From Afifella pfennigii DSM 17143 (GTDB lineage Bacteria; Pseudomonadota; Alphaproteobacteria; Rhizobiales; Afifellaceae): a stretch of DNA of 64,000 nucleotides. Of the stretch, positions 50,658 through 59,121 are shown one piece after another. A program made the position numbers and the translations under genes. Under the pieces are notes generated by a model. The model was not told the origin of the DNA and made no database searches. It saw only the letters and a program-made list of their open reading frames with translations. Position 1 is the stretch's first letter. Each line of letters begins with the position of its first letter. The stretch lies in NCBI RefSeq assembly GCF_000688515.1, contig NZ_JHZK01000001.1, positions 248,001 through 312,000 on the forward strand. Direction: 5' to 3'.

Positions 50658-51833
50658 TCAAGAAGCTCTTGCTGGGCTGCCGCAAAGCATGGCGGCTGCG
50701 ATGTCGCGATAGATGCGCGCGGCGGCGACGAACTCCTCAATGGGGACGAACTCGTCCGGCTTGTGCGCGGCGGCGATGGAGCCTGGCCCGACGACGACGC
50801 CCCTGGCGCCGATGGCATTGAAATGCACCAGGTCGCAGCCGCCGGCGAAACCGAGCGGCTCCAGGACCTTGGCGCCATGGCGGCGGCCGGCCGCAAGGCT
50901 GGCGGCGACGATGGGCTCGCCGGGATCGGTTTCCGCCGCCCCGCCGGTCGTCGGACGCCACTCCACGATTTCCGCGCGGATGCCCTCGCTCTTTTCGGCC
51001 TTCACCAGAAGCTCGGCGATCTCCGCTTTCGCCGTCTCCTCGTCCTCGCCGGGAACCAGCCTTCGGTCGAGCATCATCTCGCAGCGATCGGGCACCACAT
51101 TGTCGGCGACGCCGCCATTCATCCGCGTCACCGTCAGGCTCGCCTGGCCGACCAGCGGATGCGCCCGATGACGCACCACGTCGTGGTGGAAGGCCTCGAT
51201 GAGAGGCAGGAGGCGCCCGGCCTGGAAGATGGCGTTGGTGCCGAGATCGGGCGTGCCGGAATGCGCCGAGACGCCGTGCACGCGCACGATCGGCCGCATG
51301 CTGCCCTTATGGGCGATCACCGTGGCGTTGCCGGTCGGCTCGCCGATGACGGCATAGTCGATGCGCGGCGCGCCGGCGGCGAAATGCCGGGCGCCGGCGC
51401 TCGCCACCTCCTCGTCGGCGACGAAGACGCCGATGAGCGTGCCGCTCCAACTCGCGCGTTCGCCCGCCAGCATCCGCATCGCCTCCACCATGGCAACGAG
51501 CGGTCCCTTGGCGTCGCAGGCGCCGCGGCCGTAAAGGCGCCCCTCGCGCTCCGTCAGCTTGAGGGGCGGATCGCTCCAGCCCTCGCCCGCCGGCACGACG
51601 TCGATATGGGTGTTGAAGGCAAGGCTGGGCCCGGCGCCGTTGGCAAGCCGCGCCACGACATTGCTGCGGCCGGGTCGGAATTCGTCGAGCGTGACCTCGT
51701 ATCCCGCCGCGCGCAGGAGATCGGCGACAAACGCCGCGCCCTCCCGTTCGCGGCCGGGCGGGTTCTGCGTGTCGATGGCCACCAGCCGGGCGAGATCGCC
51801 CTTCATGCGTGCCGCATCGAGCTCTTCCGCCAT
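50658..51833 (-). CDS. M20-family deacylase (ArgE/DapE type)
   Basis: 391 residues with the di-zinc M20 core: FNTHIDVVPAGEGW, YGRGACDAKGPLVAM, the catalytic Glu pair in FVADEEVASAGAR, IGEPTGNATV, the dimerisation domain (VRVHGVSAHSGTPDLGTNAI) and a C-terminal metal His in AAAHKPDEFVP. It should hydrolyse an N-acyl amino acid or dipeptide-like amide. It is the first gene of the leftward unit; GGGGGAGGC precedes the ATG, and an operator-like site lies 91-117 bp upstream. Confidence 0.88.
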   Translation of the reverse strand: MAEELDAARMKGDLARLVAIDTQNPPGREREGAAFVADLLRAAGYEVTLDEFRPGRSNVVARLANGAGPSLAFNTHIDVVPAGEGWSDPPLKLTEREGRLYGRGACDAKGPLVAMVEAMRMLAGERASWSGTLIGVFVADEEVASAGARHFAAGAPRIDYAVIGEPTGNATVIAHKGSMRPIVRVHGVSAHSGTPDLGTNAIFQAGRLLPLIEAFHHDVVRHRAHPLVGQASLTVTRMNGGVADNVVPDRCEMMLDRRLVPGEDEETAKAEIAELLVKAEKSEGIRAEIVEWRPTTGGAAETDPGEPIVAASLAAGRRHGAKVLEPLGFAGGCDLVHFNAIGARGVVVGPGSIAAAHKPDEFVPIEEFVAAARIYRDIAAAMLCGSPARAS

Positions 51834-51923
51834 GCCTCCCCCTTCGAGCCGCACCGTGCCCGACCCCGTATCGGAGCCCCGCCGCCGGCGGACCGCTTCT
51901 CCTGATAGGGAGCTCCCGCCGAA

Positions 51924-51950
51924 TTGTGCTTTATTGCGCAGACGGTACAA
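51924..51950. promoter_or_regulatory. Operator-like site A of the catabolic island
   Basis: The 27-bp segment begins TTGTGC and ends GGTACAA, inverted half-sites separated by about 15 bp. Two further 27-bp segments with the same ends lie at 53193-53219 and 57606-57632. This one is 91-117 bp upstream of the M20 deacylase start. FCD-type GntR regulators commonly bind TTGTAY/RTACAA half-sites, so the adjacent GntR gene is the natural candidate. Confidence 0.55.
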
Positions 51951-52007
51951 CGCCGCCGGCGCCTGTCAAGCCACGGCGGGCGGCCTCGCGCCGGGCCGCG
52001 AATGTCG

Positions 52008-53015
52008 TCAGGTTCGGCCGCCGGCGACCGCCTGCTGCGTCTTGACGCTCCGCCGCGCGGGCCGGCGCTCGCCCTTGCGGCCGGCGCTCTCCGAGCCCTT
52101 GGCGACCCCGAGCTTCACCGCGGCGCTATAGGCGTTGCCAAGATGCTTGCGCATCCGCTCCGCCGCCTTCTTCAGATCCTGCGCATAGAGCGCGTCGAGG
52201 ATCTCCAGATGCTCGCTCACCCAGGTGCGCACCCGCCGCAGATCCCAATAGCCCTGGTATTCCAGGAGCCGCCGCAAGCGGTTCTGGTGCTGCACCACCT
52301 GCAGGAAGAAGCTGTTATTGGCAAAGCCCATGATCATCTCGTGGAACTGCGCGTCGACCTCGAACAATTGCTGGCTGGTGGCGTTGAGGTCGTCGCCCTG
52401 CTCCAACAGCCACAGATGTCGCGAGCGGGCGCGATCGAGCGCCACCATGTTGATCTCGAAGGTCTCCAGCTCGAAGACGGCCGGCTCCACCACCAGGCGG
52501 AAATCGTAGCTGTTCCTGAGCGCCACGGCCGTGTCGATGGCCGGCAGGAAGGTCCAGCCGCGGCCCTTGTTCTTGGTGACGAGCCCTTCTTCGGCCATGC
52601 GCGAGAGCGTGCGCAGCAAGACCGCGCGACTAACGTCGAATTGCTCCAGAAGGCTCGCCTGGGTGACGCTTTTGGGGATGGTGCCGTCAAGCCGCCCGCC
52701 GATGATCTTCAAATAAAGCTCGTCCTCGCTGCTGCTGGGCGCCGCCAGGATGGTGCTTTTCAGCTCCGTCCAGCCCTTCTGGAGCGAGAAGCCCTGATTG
52801 GGGCGGGCGAGCACGATGCCTTCGCGCGCCAGGAGTTTCAGCGCGGCGCGAACCGGCGTGCGCGACACGCCGAGTTGCTCCGCAAGCGCCACCTCCGCCA
52901 GCCGCTCGTCTTTCTCCAGGCGGCGGTCGCGCACGATATCCAGAATCTGATTGGCAAGAACGTACCGGCTGTCGGGACCGCTTCGGTTGTGTTTCGCCCT
53001 CTTTTGCGGAGCCAT
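52008..53015 (-). CDS. GntR-family regulator with two winged-helix domains and FCD domain
   Basis: About 335 residues. The first GntR winged helix (about 20-80) contains LAEQLGVSRTPVRAALKLLA. A second, similar winged helix (about 105-165) contains LLEQFDVSRAVLLRTLSRMA and GWTFLP. An all-helical FCD ligand-binding domain follows (about 180-300, with LRLVVEPAVFELE-like FRLVVEPAVFELETF and FHEMIMGFANNSFF supplying Asp/His metal or acid ligands). The two tandem HTH units are unusual for the family, where one is normal. The C-terminus is basic. ATG 53015 follows GCGAGGAAACGA. It is divergent from the M24 gene and probably controls the whole island. Confidence 0.85.
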   Translation of the reverse strand: MAPQKRAKHNRSGPDSRYVLANQILDIVRDRRLEKDERLAEVALAEQLGVSRTPVRAALKLLAREGIVLARPNQGFSLQKGWTELKSTILAAPSSSEDELYLKIIGGRLDGTIPKSVTQASLLEQFDVSRAVLLRTLSRMAEEGLVTKNKGRGWTFLPAIDTAVALRNSYDFRLVVEPAVFELETFEINMVALDRARSRHLWLLEQGDDLNATSQQLFEVDAQFHEMIMGFANNSFFLQVVQHQNRLRRLLEYQGYWDLRRVRTWVSEHLEILDALYAQDLKKAAERMRKHLGNAYSAAVKLGVAKGSESAGRKGERRPARRSVKTQQAVAGGRT

Positions 53016-53192
53016 TCGTTTCCTCGCAGGTGAGACTTTCGCCCCTGAATAGAAGATTCTACCCTGGATATACGCTCCCATTTTTTCCCGCAATTGCCAA
53101 GGCGACGCGCCGCGAGCAATTTGAAAGGCATCGACACGCACATATCGAAAAGCTCAAATTACAACCTCTACCCGTTATCGATTCGAGCCAAA

Positions 53193-53219
53193 TTGCACGA
53201 TTACAACATCTTGATACAA
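53193..53219. promoter_or_regulatory. Operator-like site B, between the regulator and M24 genes
   Basis: A 27-bp segment beginning TTGCAC and ending GATACAA; with flanking bases it is a perfect AAATTG...CAATTT inverted repeat. It lies 58-84 bp upstream of the M24 gene start and in the leader of the divergent regulator, so it could serve both. Same length and ends as sites A and C. Confidence 0.6.
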
Positions 53220-53276
53220 TTTATCGGATGAAAGGTCGTCAAATCTCCCGCCATGCCGCGCACATAGGAGCTTTCC

Positions 53277-54464
53277 GTGCCCTCTAGCGAACTTGCCGAG
53301 CTCATGAAGGAGGTGCCGCAGGGCGCCGAATCCGTCTTCCCGCCAGAGGAGTACGAGCGGCGCCTCGGCGCCCTGCGCGAGGCGATGGCCGAACGCGGCC
53401 TCGACCTCCTGGTTCTGTGCGGGGCGGAGAACATCTTTTATCTCTGCGGCCAGCAGACGCCCGGTTACTACACTTTCCAGGCGCTTTGCGTGCCGGCCTC
53501 CGGCGCCCCCTTCCTCGTCCTGCGCGGCCTGGAAGCGATGAATGCGCGCCTCAAGACCTTCCTCGCCGACATTTCCGGCTATGCCGACGACGTGGCGCCC
53601 GCCGAGGCGCTTGCCGCCGCCCTGAGAGAGCGCGGCTGGCTCGGCAGGAAGGTCGGCATCGATCGCAATGCCTGGTTCCTCACCGTCGCTCTCTACGAGC
53701 GCCTCGTCGAAGAATGCGGCCCGCTCCTTGACGGCAGCGGCCTGGTGGAGCCGCTGCGCCGGGTGAAGTCGGCGCTGGAAATCGCCCAGCTGGAGGAGGC
53801 CGGCCGCGCCAACGATGCCGGCATGCGGGCGGGCCTGGCCGCCACCCTCGCCGGTGCCAGCGAGAACGACATCGCCGCCGCCATCATGGGCGCGGCGATC
53901 GCCGCCGGCTCCGAATATGTCGGCATGGAGCCCTTCGTCACCTCAGGCCCGCGCTCCGGCATTCCGCACACCACCTGGCTGCGCCGGCGCATCGAGCCCG
54001 GCGACATCGCGGTCCTGGAGACGGCCGCCAGCTACAACCGCTACCACGCCGCCCTCTTCCGCACCGTCGCCGTCGGCAAGGTGCCCGAGCTTGCCCGCGA
54101 CATGTACAAGGTCTGCGCCGAGGGCCTTCAGGCGGCGATCGACGAGCTGCGCCCCGGCAACAGCTGCGCCGATGTGCACAACGCCGTGCAGAGGGTCGTC
54201 GACAGGGCCGGCTATACGGAGGGCTACCGCAAGCGCAGCGGCTACAGCATGGGCATCTCCTTCGCCCCCGATTGGGGCGAGGGCAATATTCTCAGCCTCT
54301 TCCGCGGCGTCGACGTGCCGCTCCAGCCGGGCATGGCCTTCCATGTGCCGATCACCTTGCGCGCCTACAACAAGTTCACCGTCGCCGTCAGTGAGACGGT
54401 GCTTGTGCGCGACGGCGCGCCGCGCACCCTCAGCGCCATCGCGCGCGATCTGGTCGAGGTCTGA
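53277..54464 (+). CDS. M24-family creatinase/ectoine-hydrolase-like amidohydrolase
   Basis: 395 residues: N-terminal domain (about 1-140, YERRLGALREAMAERGLDLL) and C-terminal pita-bread fold. Where metal-dependent M24 peptidases have an Asp dyad, this reads LETAASYNRYHAALFRTV, and the later metal Glu/His sites are not conserved. The pattern matches metal-free creatinase and DoeA (ectoine hydrolase), which open a C-N bond with a catalytic His; here that is likely in GIPHTTWL or near AFHVPIT. The substrate is probably a cyclic or amide-containing amino acid derivative. The start is a GTG at 53277 with AGGAG 6 nt upstream. Confidence 0.8.
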   Translation: MPSSELAELMKEVPQGAESVFPPEEYERRLGALREAMAERGLDLLVLCGAENIFYLCGQQTPGYYTFQALCVPASGAPFLVLRGLEAMNARLKTFLADISGYADDVAPAEALAAALRERGWLGRKVGIDRNAWFLTVALYERLVEECGPLLDGSGLVEPLRRVKSALEIAQLEEAGRANDAGMRAGLAATLAGASENDIAAAIMGAAIAAGSEYVGMEPFVTSGPRSGIPHTTWLRRRIEPGDIAVLETAASYNRYHAALFRTVAVGKVPELARDMYKVCAEGLQAAIDELRPGNSCADVHNAVQRVVDRAGYTEGYRKRSGYSMGISFAPDWGEGNILSLFRGVDVPLQPGMAFHVPITLRAYNKFTVAVSETVLVRDGAPRTLSAIARDLVEV

Positions 54465-54468
54465 GGCG

Positions 54469-55773
54469 GTGGGCGGCGGCGCCGGCATCCCGACCGCCGC
54501 GGCGGTGCCTGGCGCCACCGCGCCGGAGCCCGATATCGGCCTCGCCGAGCGCCTCTTCGAGCGCCTGCGCCGTCAGACGGCCGACGGGCGCGGCGTCACC
54601 CGCGCCGCCTTCGGCGAAGGCGAGCAATGCGCCCATGATCTCGTCGCCGCCGAGGGGGAGGCGGCGGGGCTGCGAAAGCACGTCGACGCCGGCGGCAATC
54701 TCTATCTCACCCTTCCCGGCCACGGCGCGACGGGGCGGACGATCCTGCTCGGCTCGCATCTCGATTCGGTCCCGATGGGCGGCAATTACGACGGCGCCGC
54801 CGGCGTGTTCGCCGGTCTTGCCATCGCCGCCGCCTGGAGCCGGGCGGGCTGCAGCCTCGCCGACGACCTTGCCGTCCTCGCCCTGCGCGCGGAGGAGAGC
54901 AACTGGTTCCCCTTCTCCTATATCGGCTCCAGGATGGCGCTCGGCCTGCTGCCGCCCGAGGCGCTGGAGCTTGCGCGCTCCGATACCGGCAGCAGCCTTG
55001 CCGAGCATATGCGCGATCTCGGCCTGCGGCCGCAGGAGGTCGCCGCCGGCGTGCCGCAGATCCGGCCGGAGACGATCCGCGCCTATGTCGAGCTGCATAT
55101 CGAGCAGGGGCCGGTGCTGATTGAGGCGGACCGGCCCGTCGCCCTCGTCGACGGGATCCGCGGCTCCTTCCGCTATCGGCAGATGCGCGTTCTCGGCGAA
55201 TACGCCCATTCCGGCGCCGTGCCGCGCGCGTACCGCCACGACGCGGTGGTCGCCGCCGCCGATCTCGTCACCCGCCTTCACCGCGAATGGCTGCGCCTGG
55301 AGGCTGAGGGGCGCGACCTCACCCTCACCTTCGGCCAGTTCTACACCGACCCGGCCCAGCATGCCTTCAGCAAGATCGCCGGCGAGGTCAGCCTGTCGCT
55401 TGATATACGCAGCCACGAGGCGAAGACGCTGGAGACGGCGCGCGCCCTCGCCCACCGCCATGTCGACGAGGTGGCGGCCGAGCACGGGGTGCGCATCGAC
55501 ACCGGGCCGCCGACCGGCTCCACCCCGGCCCTCATGGATAGAACGCTCATACAGACTTTCCTGACGGCCAAGGACGCGCTCGGCCTGGAGCGCTTCGTCA
55601 TGCCGAGCGGTGCCGGCCACGACGCCGCCACCTTCGCCGGCGCCGGCGTGCCGAGCCTGATGCTCTTCGTGCGCAACCGCAACGGCAGCCACAATCCCGA
55701 CGAGGCGATGGAGATGGACGATTTCGCCGCCGCCACCCGGCTTCTGGCCGAGGGCGTGGCGCGGATCGCGTGA
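54469..55773 (+). CDS. M20-family N-carbamoylase/hydantoinase-type hydrolase
   Basis: About 434 residues. Metal motifs of the carbamoyl-amino-acid hydrolase group are present: GSHLDSVPMGGNYDGAAGVF, the catalytic Glu pair in ALRAEESNWFPFSYIGSR, YVELHIEQGPVLIEADRP, and the C-terminal GAGHDAATFAG with later SHNPDE. These enzymes cleave N-carbamoyl amino acids, ureidoglycolate or N-formyl-type amides. It starts with a GTG 4 bp after the M24 stop, so the pair is probably co-translated. A second M20 gene of a different subfamily lies at 50658-51833. Confidence 0.87.
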   Translation: MGGGAGIPTAAAVPGATAPEPDIGLAERLFERLRRQTADGRGVTRAAFGEGEQCAHDLVAAEGEAAGLRKHVDAGGNLYLTLPGHGATGRTILLGSHLDSVPMGGNYDGAAGVFAGLAIAAAWSRAGCSLADDLAVLALRAEESNWFPFSYIGSRMALGLLPPEALELARSDTGSSLAEHMRDLGLRPQEVAAGVPQIRPETIRAYVELHIEQGPVLIEADRPVALVDGIRGSFRYRQMRVLGEYAHSGAVPRAYRHDAVVAAADLVTRLHREWLRLEAEGRDLTLTFGQFYTDPAQHAFSKIAGEVSLSLDIRSHEAKTLETARALAHRHVDEVAAEHGVRIDTGPPTGSTPALMDRTLIQTFLTAKDALGLERFVMPSGAGHDAATFAGAGVPSLMLFVRNRNGSHNPDEAMEMDDFAAATRLLAEGVARIA

Positions 55774-55785
55774 AGGAGCGACGGC

Positions 55786-56574
55786 ATGGATCTCGGTCTT
55801 CACGGCAAGGTGGCGGTGGTGACGGCGGCAAGCCGGGGCCTCGGCTATGCCTGCGCGGAGCGCCTCGCCCGCGAGGGCTGCCGTCTGGCGATCTGCGCGC
55901 GCAGCGCCGGTCCGCTCGCCGAGGCGCGCGCCGGGCTTGAGGGCCTCGGCGGCGAGGTCCTGGCGGTTGCGGCCGACCTCGCCTGCGGGCCCGATATCGA
56001 GCGCTTCCTCGCCGATATCGCCGAGCGCTTCGGCCGTATCGACATCCTTATCGTCAATTCCGGCCATATCGCCTATGGCGGCCTGGAGGAGCTTGACGAG
56101 GCGGCCTGGCAGGAAGCCTTCCAGCTCCTTTTGATGAGCGCGGTACGCCTCAGCCGCGGCGCCCTGCCCCTGCTGCGCCAGGCCGGCGGCGGCGACATCG
56201 TCTTCCTCACCTCCGCCACCATCCGCGAGCCGCCGCCGCATCTGCTTCTTTCCACCACCATGCGCCTTGGCGTGGCCGGGCTCGCCAAGACCTTGTCGCA
56301 GGCTCATGCCGGCGAGAACATCCGCGTCAACTCTGTCGCGCCGGGCTATTTCGACACCGGCCGCGTCGCCGCCCGCATCGACGCCTTGATGCGCCAGGAG
56401 CGCCTGTCGCGGGCAGAGGCGACGGCAAGCATCGCCGGCGACATGCCGTTGAAGCGCATCGGCACGGCTGAGGAGTTCGCCGAGCTCGTCGCCTTCGTCG
56501 CCTCCCGCAAGGCCGGCTTCATGACCGGCTCCACCCTTGCCATCGACGGCGGCAGGGGCCGCTCGATCCTCTGA
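55786..56574 (+). CDS. Divergent SDR oxidoreductase without the catalytic Tyr-Lys pair
   Basis: 262 residues with SDR nucleotide motif TAASRGLGYACAERLA, ILIVNSGHIAYGG (family N-A-G) and the ending GFMTGSTLAIDGG. At the active site the sequence is SATIREPPPHLLLSTTMRLG followed by VAGLAKTLSQA, so the classical Tyr and Lys are missing, as in the SDR at 48890-49675. The two are not close copies elsewhere. It follows the carbamoylase by 12 bp (GGAGCG ahead of the ATG) in a rightward operon. Confidence 0.82.
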   Translation: MDLGLHGKVAVVTAASRGLGYACAERLAREGCRLAICARSAGPLAEARAGLEGLGGEVLAVAADLACGPDIERFLADIAERFGRIDILIVNSGHIAYGGLEELDEAAWQEAFQLLLMSAVRLSRGALPLLRQAGGGDIVFLTSATIREPPPHLLLSTTMRLGVAGLAKTLSQAHAGENIRVNSVAPGYFDTGRVAARIDALMRQERLSRAEATASIAGDMPLKRIGTAEEFAELVAFVASRKAGFMTGSTLAIDGGRGRSIL

Positions 56575-56602
56575 ACGGCGGGGGCCAAATGCGGGCGATG
56601 CC

Positions 56603-57574
56603 ATGAGCCTTTGCCTCCTCACCGAGCCGATCCACCCGGCAGGCATCGAGCGTCTTGAGGCGGCCGGGATTGCGGTGCGCCTTGCAACGCGCCCCGAGGC
56701 GGAAATCGTCGCCGCCGAGATCGCCGAGGCCGATGCCGTCATCACCCGTGGCTTCGGCCTTGCCGCGCAGGCGATGGACCGGGCACCGCGCCTTAAGGTG
56801 ATCGGCTCGCATGGCGTCGGCACCGACGCCATCGACGTGGCGCACGCCACCCGCCTTGGCATCGCCGTGGTCAATTCGCCGGAGGCCAACCGCCAGGCGG
56901 TGGCCGAGCACGTCTTCGCCTTGATGCTCGCCCTTGCCAAGCGGCTTGCCGCCGCCGATGCCGCCGCGCGGCGCGGCGATTTCGCCTTCAAGCACCACGC
57001 CTCCATTGGCGACCTCGCCGGCAAGGTGCTCGGCGTCGTCGGCTTCGGCGGCATCGGCCGGCGCGTTGCCGCGATCGGCCGGGCCGGTTTCGCCATGAAG
57101 GTGCTGGTCCTCAGCGACAGCGCCGGCGAGGGCGAGATCGAAGCTGCCGGTTTTCGCCGCGCCGCCTCCCTCCACGCCCTCCTCGCCGAAGCCGATATCG
57201 TCAGCCTGCACCGGACCTTGCGTCCGGCCACGCGCGGCATGATCGGGCAAGGAGAACTCCGTGCGATGCGCCCCGGCGCCATCCTCCTCAACACGGCACG
57301 CGGCGATCTCCTCGACGAGGCGGCGCTGGCCGACGCGCTGAGGCAGGGCCGGCTCGCCGGCGCCGGCCTCGATGTCTTCGCGCAGGAAGGCATGCGGAAG
57401 GATTGCCCGCTGCTGCGCGCCCCCAATTGCATCCTGACGCCGCATATCGCCGGCTCCTCGCAAGCCGCTCTGCGAGGCACGGCGGAGGAGATCGCGGGGC
57501 GCATTGTCGCTGTTCTTGCTGGCGAGGCCGCCCAGCTCGACGGTCCCCGGGCCTCGCCGCGCTCGGACCGTTAG
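56603..57574 (+). CDS. D-2-hydroxyacid dehydrogenase (SerA-like)
   Basis: 323 residues: N-terminal substrate domain (LLTEPIHPAGIERLEAAGI), NAD-binding motif VLGVVGFGGIGRRVAAIG, and the catalytic Arg-Glu-His in ILLNTARGDLLDE, GLDVFAQEG and CILTPHIAGSS. It should interconvert a 2-hydroxyacid and 2-ketoacid; in this operon it may finish the side-chain oxidation or reduction of the imported compound. ATG 56603 is used; 28 bp separate it from the SDR gene. It lacks the ACT domain of true 3-phosphoglycerate dehydrogenase. Confidence 0.85.
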   Translation: MSLCLLTEPIHPAGIERLEAAGIAVRLATRPEAEIVAAEIAEADAVITRGFGLAAQAMDRAPRLKVIGSHGVGTDAIDVAHATRLGIAVVNSPEANRQAVAEHVFALMLALAKRLAAADAAARRGDFAFKHHASIGDLAGKVLGVVGFGGIGRRVAAIGRAGFAMKVLVLSDSAGEGEIEAAGFRRAASLHALLAEADIVSLHRTLRPATRGMIGQGELRAMRPGAILLNTARGDLLDEAALADALRQGRLAGAGLDVFAQEGMRKDCPLLRAPNCILTPHIAGSSQAALRGTAEEIAGRIVAVLAGEAAQLDGPRASPRSDR

Positions 57575-57969
57575 CCGAGCGCGCCGCCGGCATCGGCATC
57601 ATTCATTGTATTAATTTACGATTTTAGTACAATTCATTTCCTGCCCTCCCGATGGGCCGGCCGCCACTCCAGGAAGCATATTTCCGCCCAATCGGTGAGC
57701 AGAAGCTCTTGTTTTACGCAAGCCACGACAAAGAAATATGCATTAGATGCGTGAAATAATACTCTACTTGTGAAGCATTTTCGTCGCTTCCGCTTGCCGG
57801 CCGAGCAACCGTCGAATCGTCCCGTCTCGACCGCGAACACGACCGCGGCAACGTACATTGATTGGCGCATTTGCTCAATAAAATGCAAAATCTCTCTGGA
57901 CAGGCCTGTCCGGCCTGCCGTTAAATATCTGCGGGAATAAAGGCATAAGCCACCGAGAGGGGTGTCACG
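57575..57969. promoter_or_regulatory. Region before the ABC importer, with operator-like site C
   Basis: 395 bp. Site C (57606-57632) begins TTGTAT and ends GTACAA, the same length as sites A and B, and is embedded in AT-rich sequence. It lies 338-364 bp upstream of the binding-protein gene, so either a long leader or a second, nearer promoter is expected. GAGAGGGGTGTCACG is the ribosome site region of the importer gene. A minus-strand frame (57634-57890) is open and Phe/Cys-rich but unsupported. Confidence 0.5.
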
Positions 57970-59043
57970 ATGAAGATCGCTACTGCCATTGTTGCCACCG
58001 CGGCCCTCGCAGCCGCCACCGGCTCCATAGCGCCGGCCAAGGCCCAGGACGCCTGCACCGAAATGCAGGTCTTTCTCAGTATTTCGCCGAACCACCGCGA
58101 GGATGTGATGGACTACATCGCCCCGCGGCTGAAGGAGGCGACCGGCGTCGACCTCGTCGCCGAAGCCATCGGCTCGGCCAATATGGTGGAGCGCATCTCC
58201 GCCCAGATGCCGCAGCCGCGCATCACCATCGCCCATTGGGACGTCGCCGTCGGCATCGCCGCCTGCGACCAGGGCCTGTGCACGCCCATCGACCTGTCGC
58301 GCGCGCCGAACGCGCAAAACCTCTACGACTGGGCCTATACCAAGACGCCGGAGGGCGAGACCAACATCCTCGCCACCAATGTCATCGGCGTCGGCCTTCT
58401 CTACAACGCGGAGGAGTTTGAGAAGAACGACATCCCGCCCCCCACCTCATGGGAGGACCTGTCGCGCCCGGAGCTGAAGGGCCGCATCTCCATCACCGCC
58501 CCCGCCAGCACCTGGGGCACCGCCGCCCTCGTCCAATGGTCGAAGATGCAAGGCGGCGGCGAGAGCGACATTGAGGCCGGCTTCGACAAGGCCAAATCGC
58601 TGATGGACAACATGCACACCGTCCACACCTGGTCTTCCGAGCTCTCCAATCTGATGCAGCTCGGCGAGGTTTGGATGGGCACGACCGGCTCCAACATGGC
58701 GCCGGCGCTGCGCGCCCAGGGCCTGCCGCTGCGCTGGGTGATGCCCGAGGAAGGCGGGCCGCTCGTCGGCGGCGGCGTCTCCCTGGTCAAGGGCGCCCCC
58801 TGCGAGGATGCCGCCTACGAGTACCTCAATCTCTATTACAGCGAGGACTTCCAGCTGCAGCGCATCAAGAATGGCGGCCTCGCCAGCCCCCTGCCGGCGG
58901 CCTGGGAAGCCTTGTCGGACGAGGACAGGCAGAACATGGACCTCGGCCCGAACGACTTCGACAAGCTGGTCAATTTCGACTGGCGCGAGATCGCCAAGCA
59001 CCGCCCCGAATGGATCGAGAGGTGGCAGCGCGAGATGCAATAG
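57970..59043 (+). CDS. ABC importer periplasmic binding protein (PotD/Fe-family type)
   Basis: 357 residues: signal peptide (MKIATAIVATAALAAATGSI to KAQ, about 26), then a type II binding protein fold (LKEATGVDLVAEAIGSANMV, TNVIGVGLLYNAEEF with the following PPPTSWEDLSRPELKGRI, GVSLVKGAPCEDAAYEYLN). This is the cluster of PotD/ThiB/AfuA-like proteins. It has an unusual Cys pair (AACDQGLC) near the N-terminal lobe. It binds the island's unknown substrate and passes it to the ATPase/permease genes that follow. Confidence 0.87.
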   Translation: MKIATAIVATAALAAATGSIAPAKAQDACTEMQVFLSISPNHREDVMDYIAPRLKEATGVDLVAEAIGSANMVERISAQMPQPRITIAHWDVAVGIAACDQGLCTPIDLSRAPNAQNLYDWAYTKTPEGETNILATNVIGVGLLYNAEEFEKNDIPPPTSWEDLSRPELKGRISITAPASTWGTAALVQWSKMQGGGESDIEAGFDKAKSLMDNMHTVHTWSSELSNLMQLGEVWMGTTGSNMAPALRAQGLPLRWVMPEEGGPLVGGGVSLVKGAPCEDAAYEYLNLYYSEDFQLQRIKNGGLASPLPAAWEALSDEDRQNMDLGPNDFDKLVNFDWREIAKHRPEWIERWQREMQ

Positions 59044-59121
59044 CCGCGCCTGACAAACGGCCCGGCCGGACAATCGGCCGGGTCCCTTGCCCGCAGCTCG
59101 CATGATATCCGGGGCCGAAAG

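Noticed and set aside
54430-57504. 1024-codon minus-strand frame
   Set aside because: It is antisense to four well-supported genes, with low-complexity Arg/Ala composition and no domains.
57634-57890. Phe/Cys-containing minus-strand frame before the ABC importer
   Set aside because: It lacks a start signal and family, and overlaps the region with site C and the importer leader.
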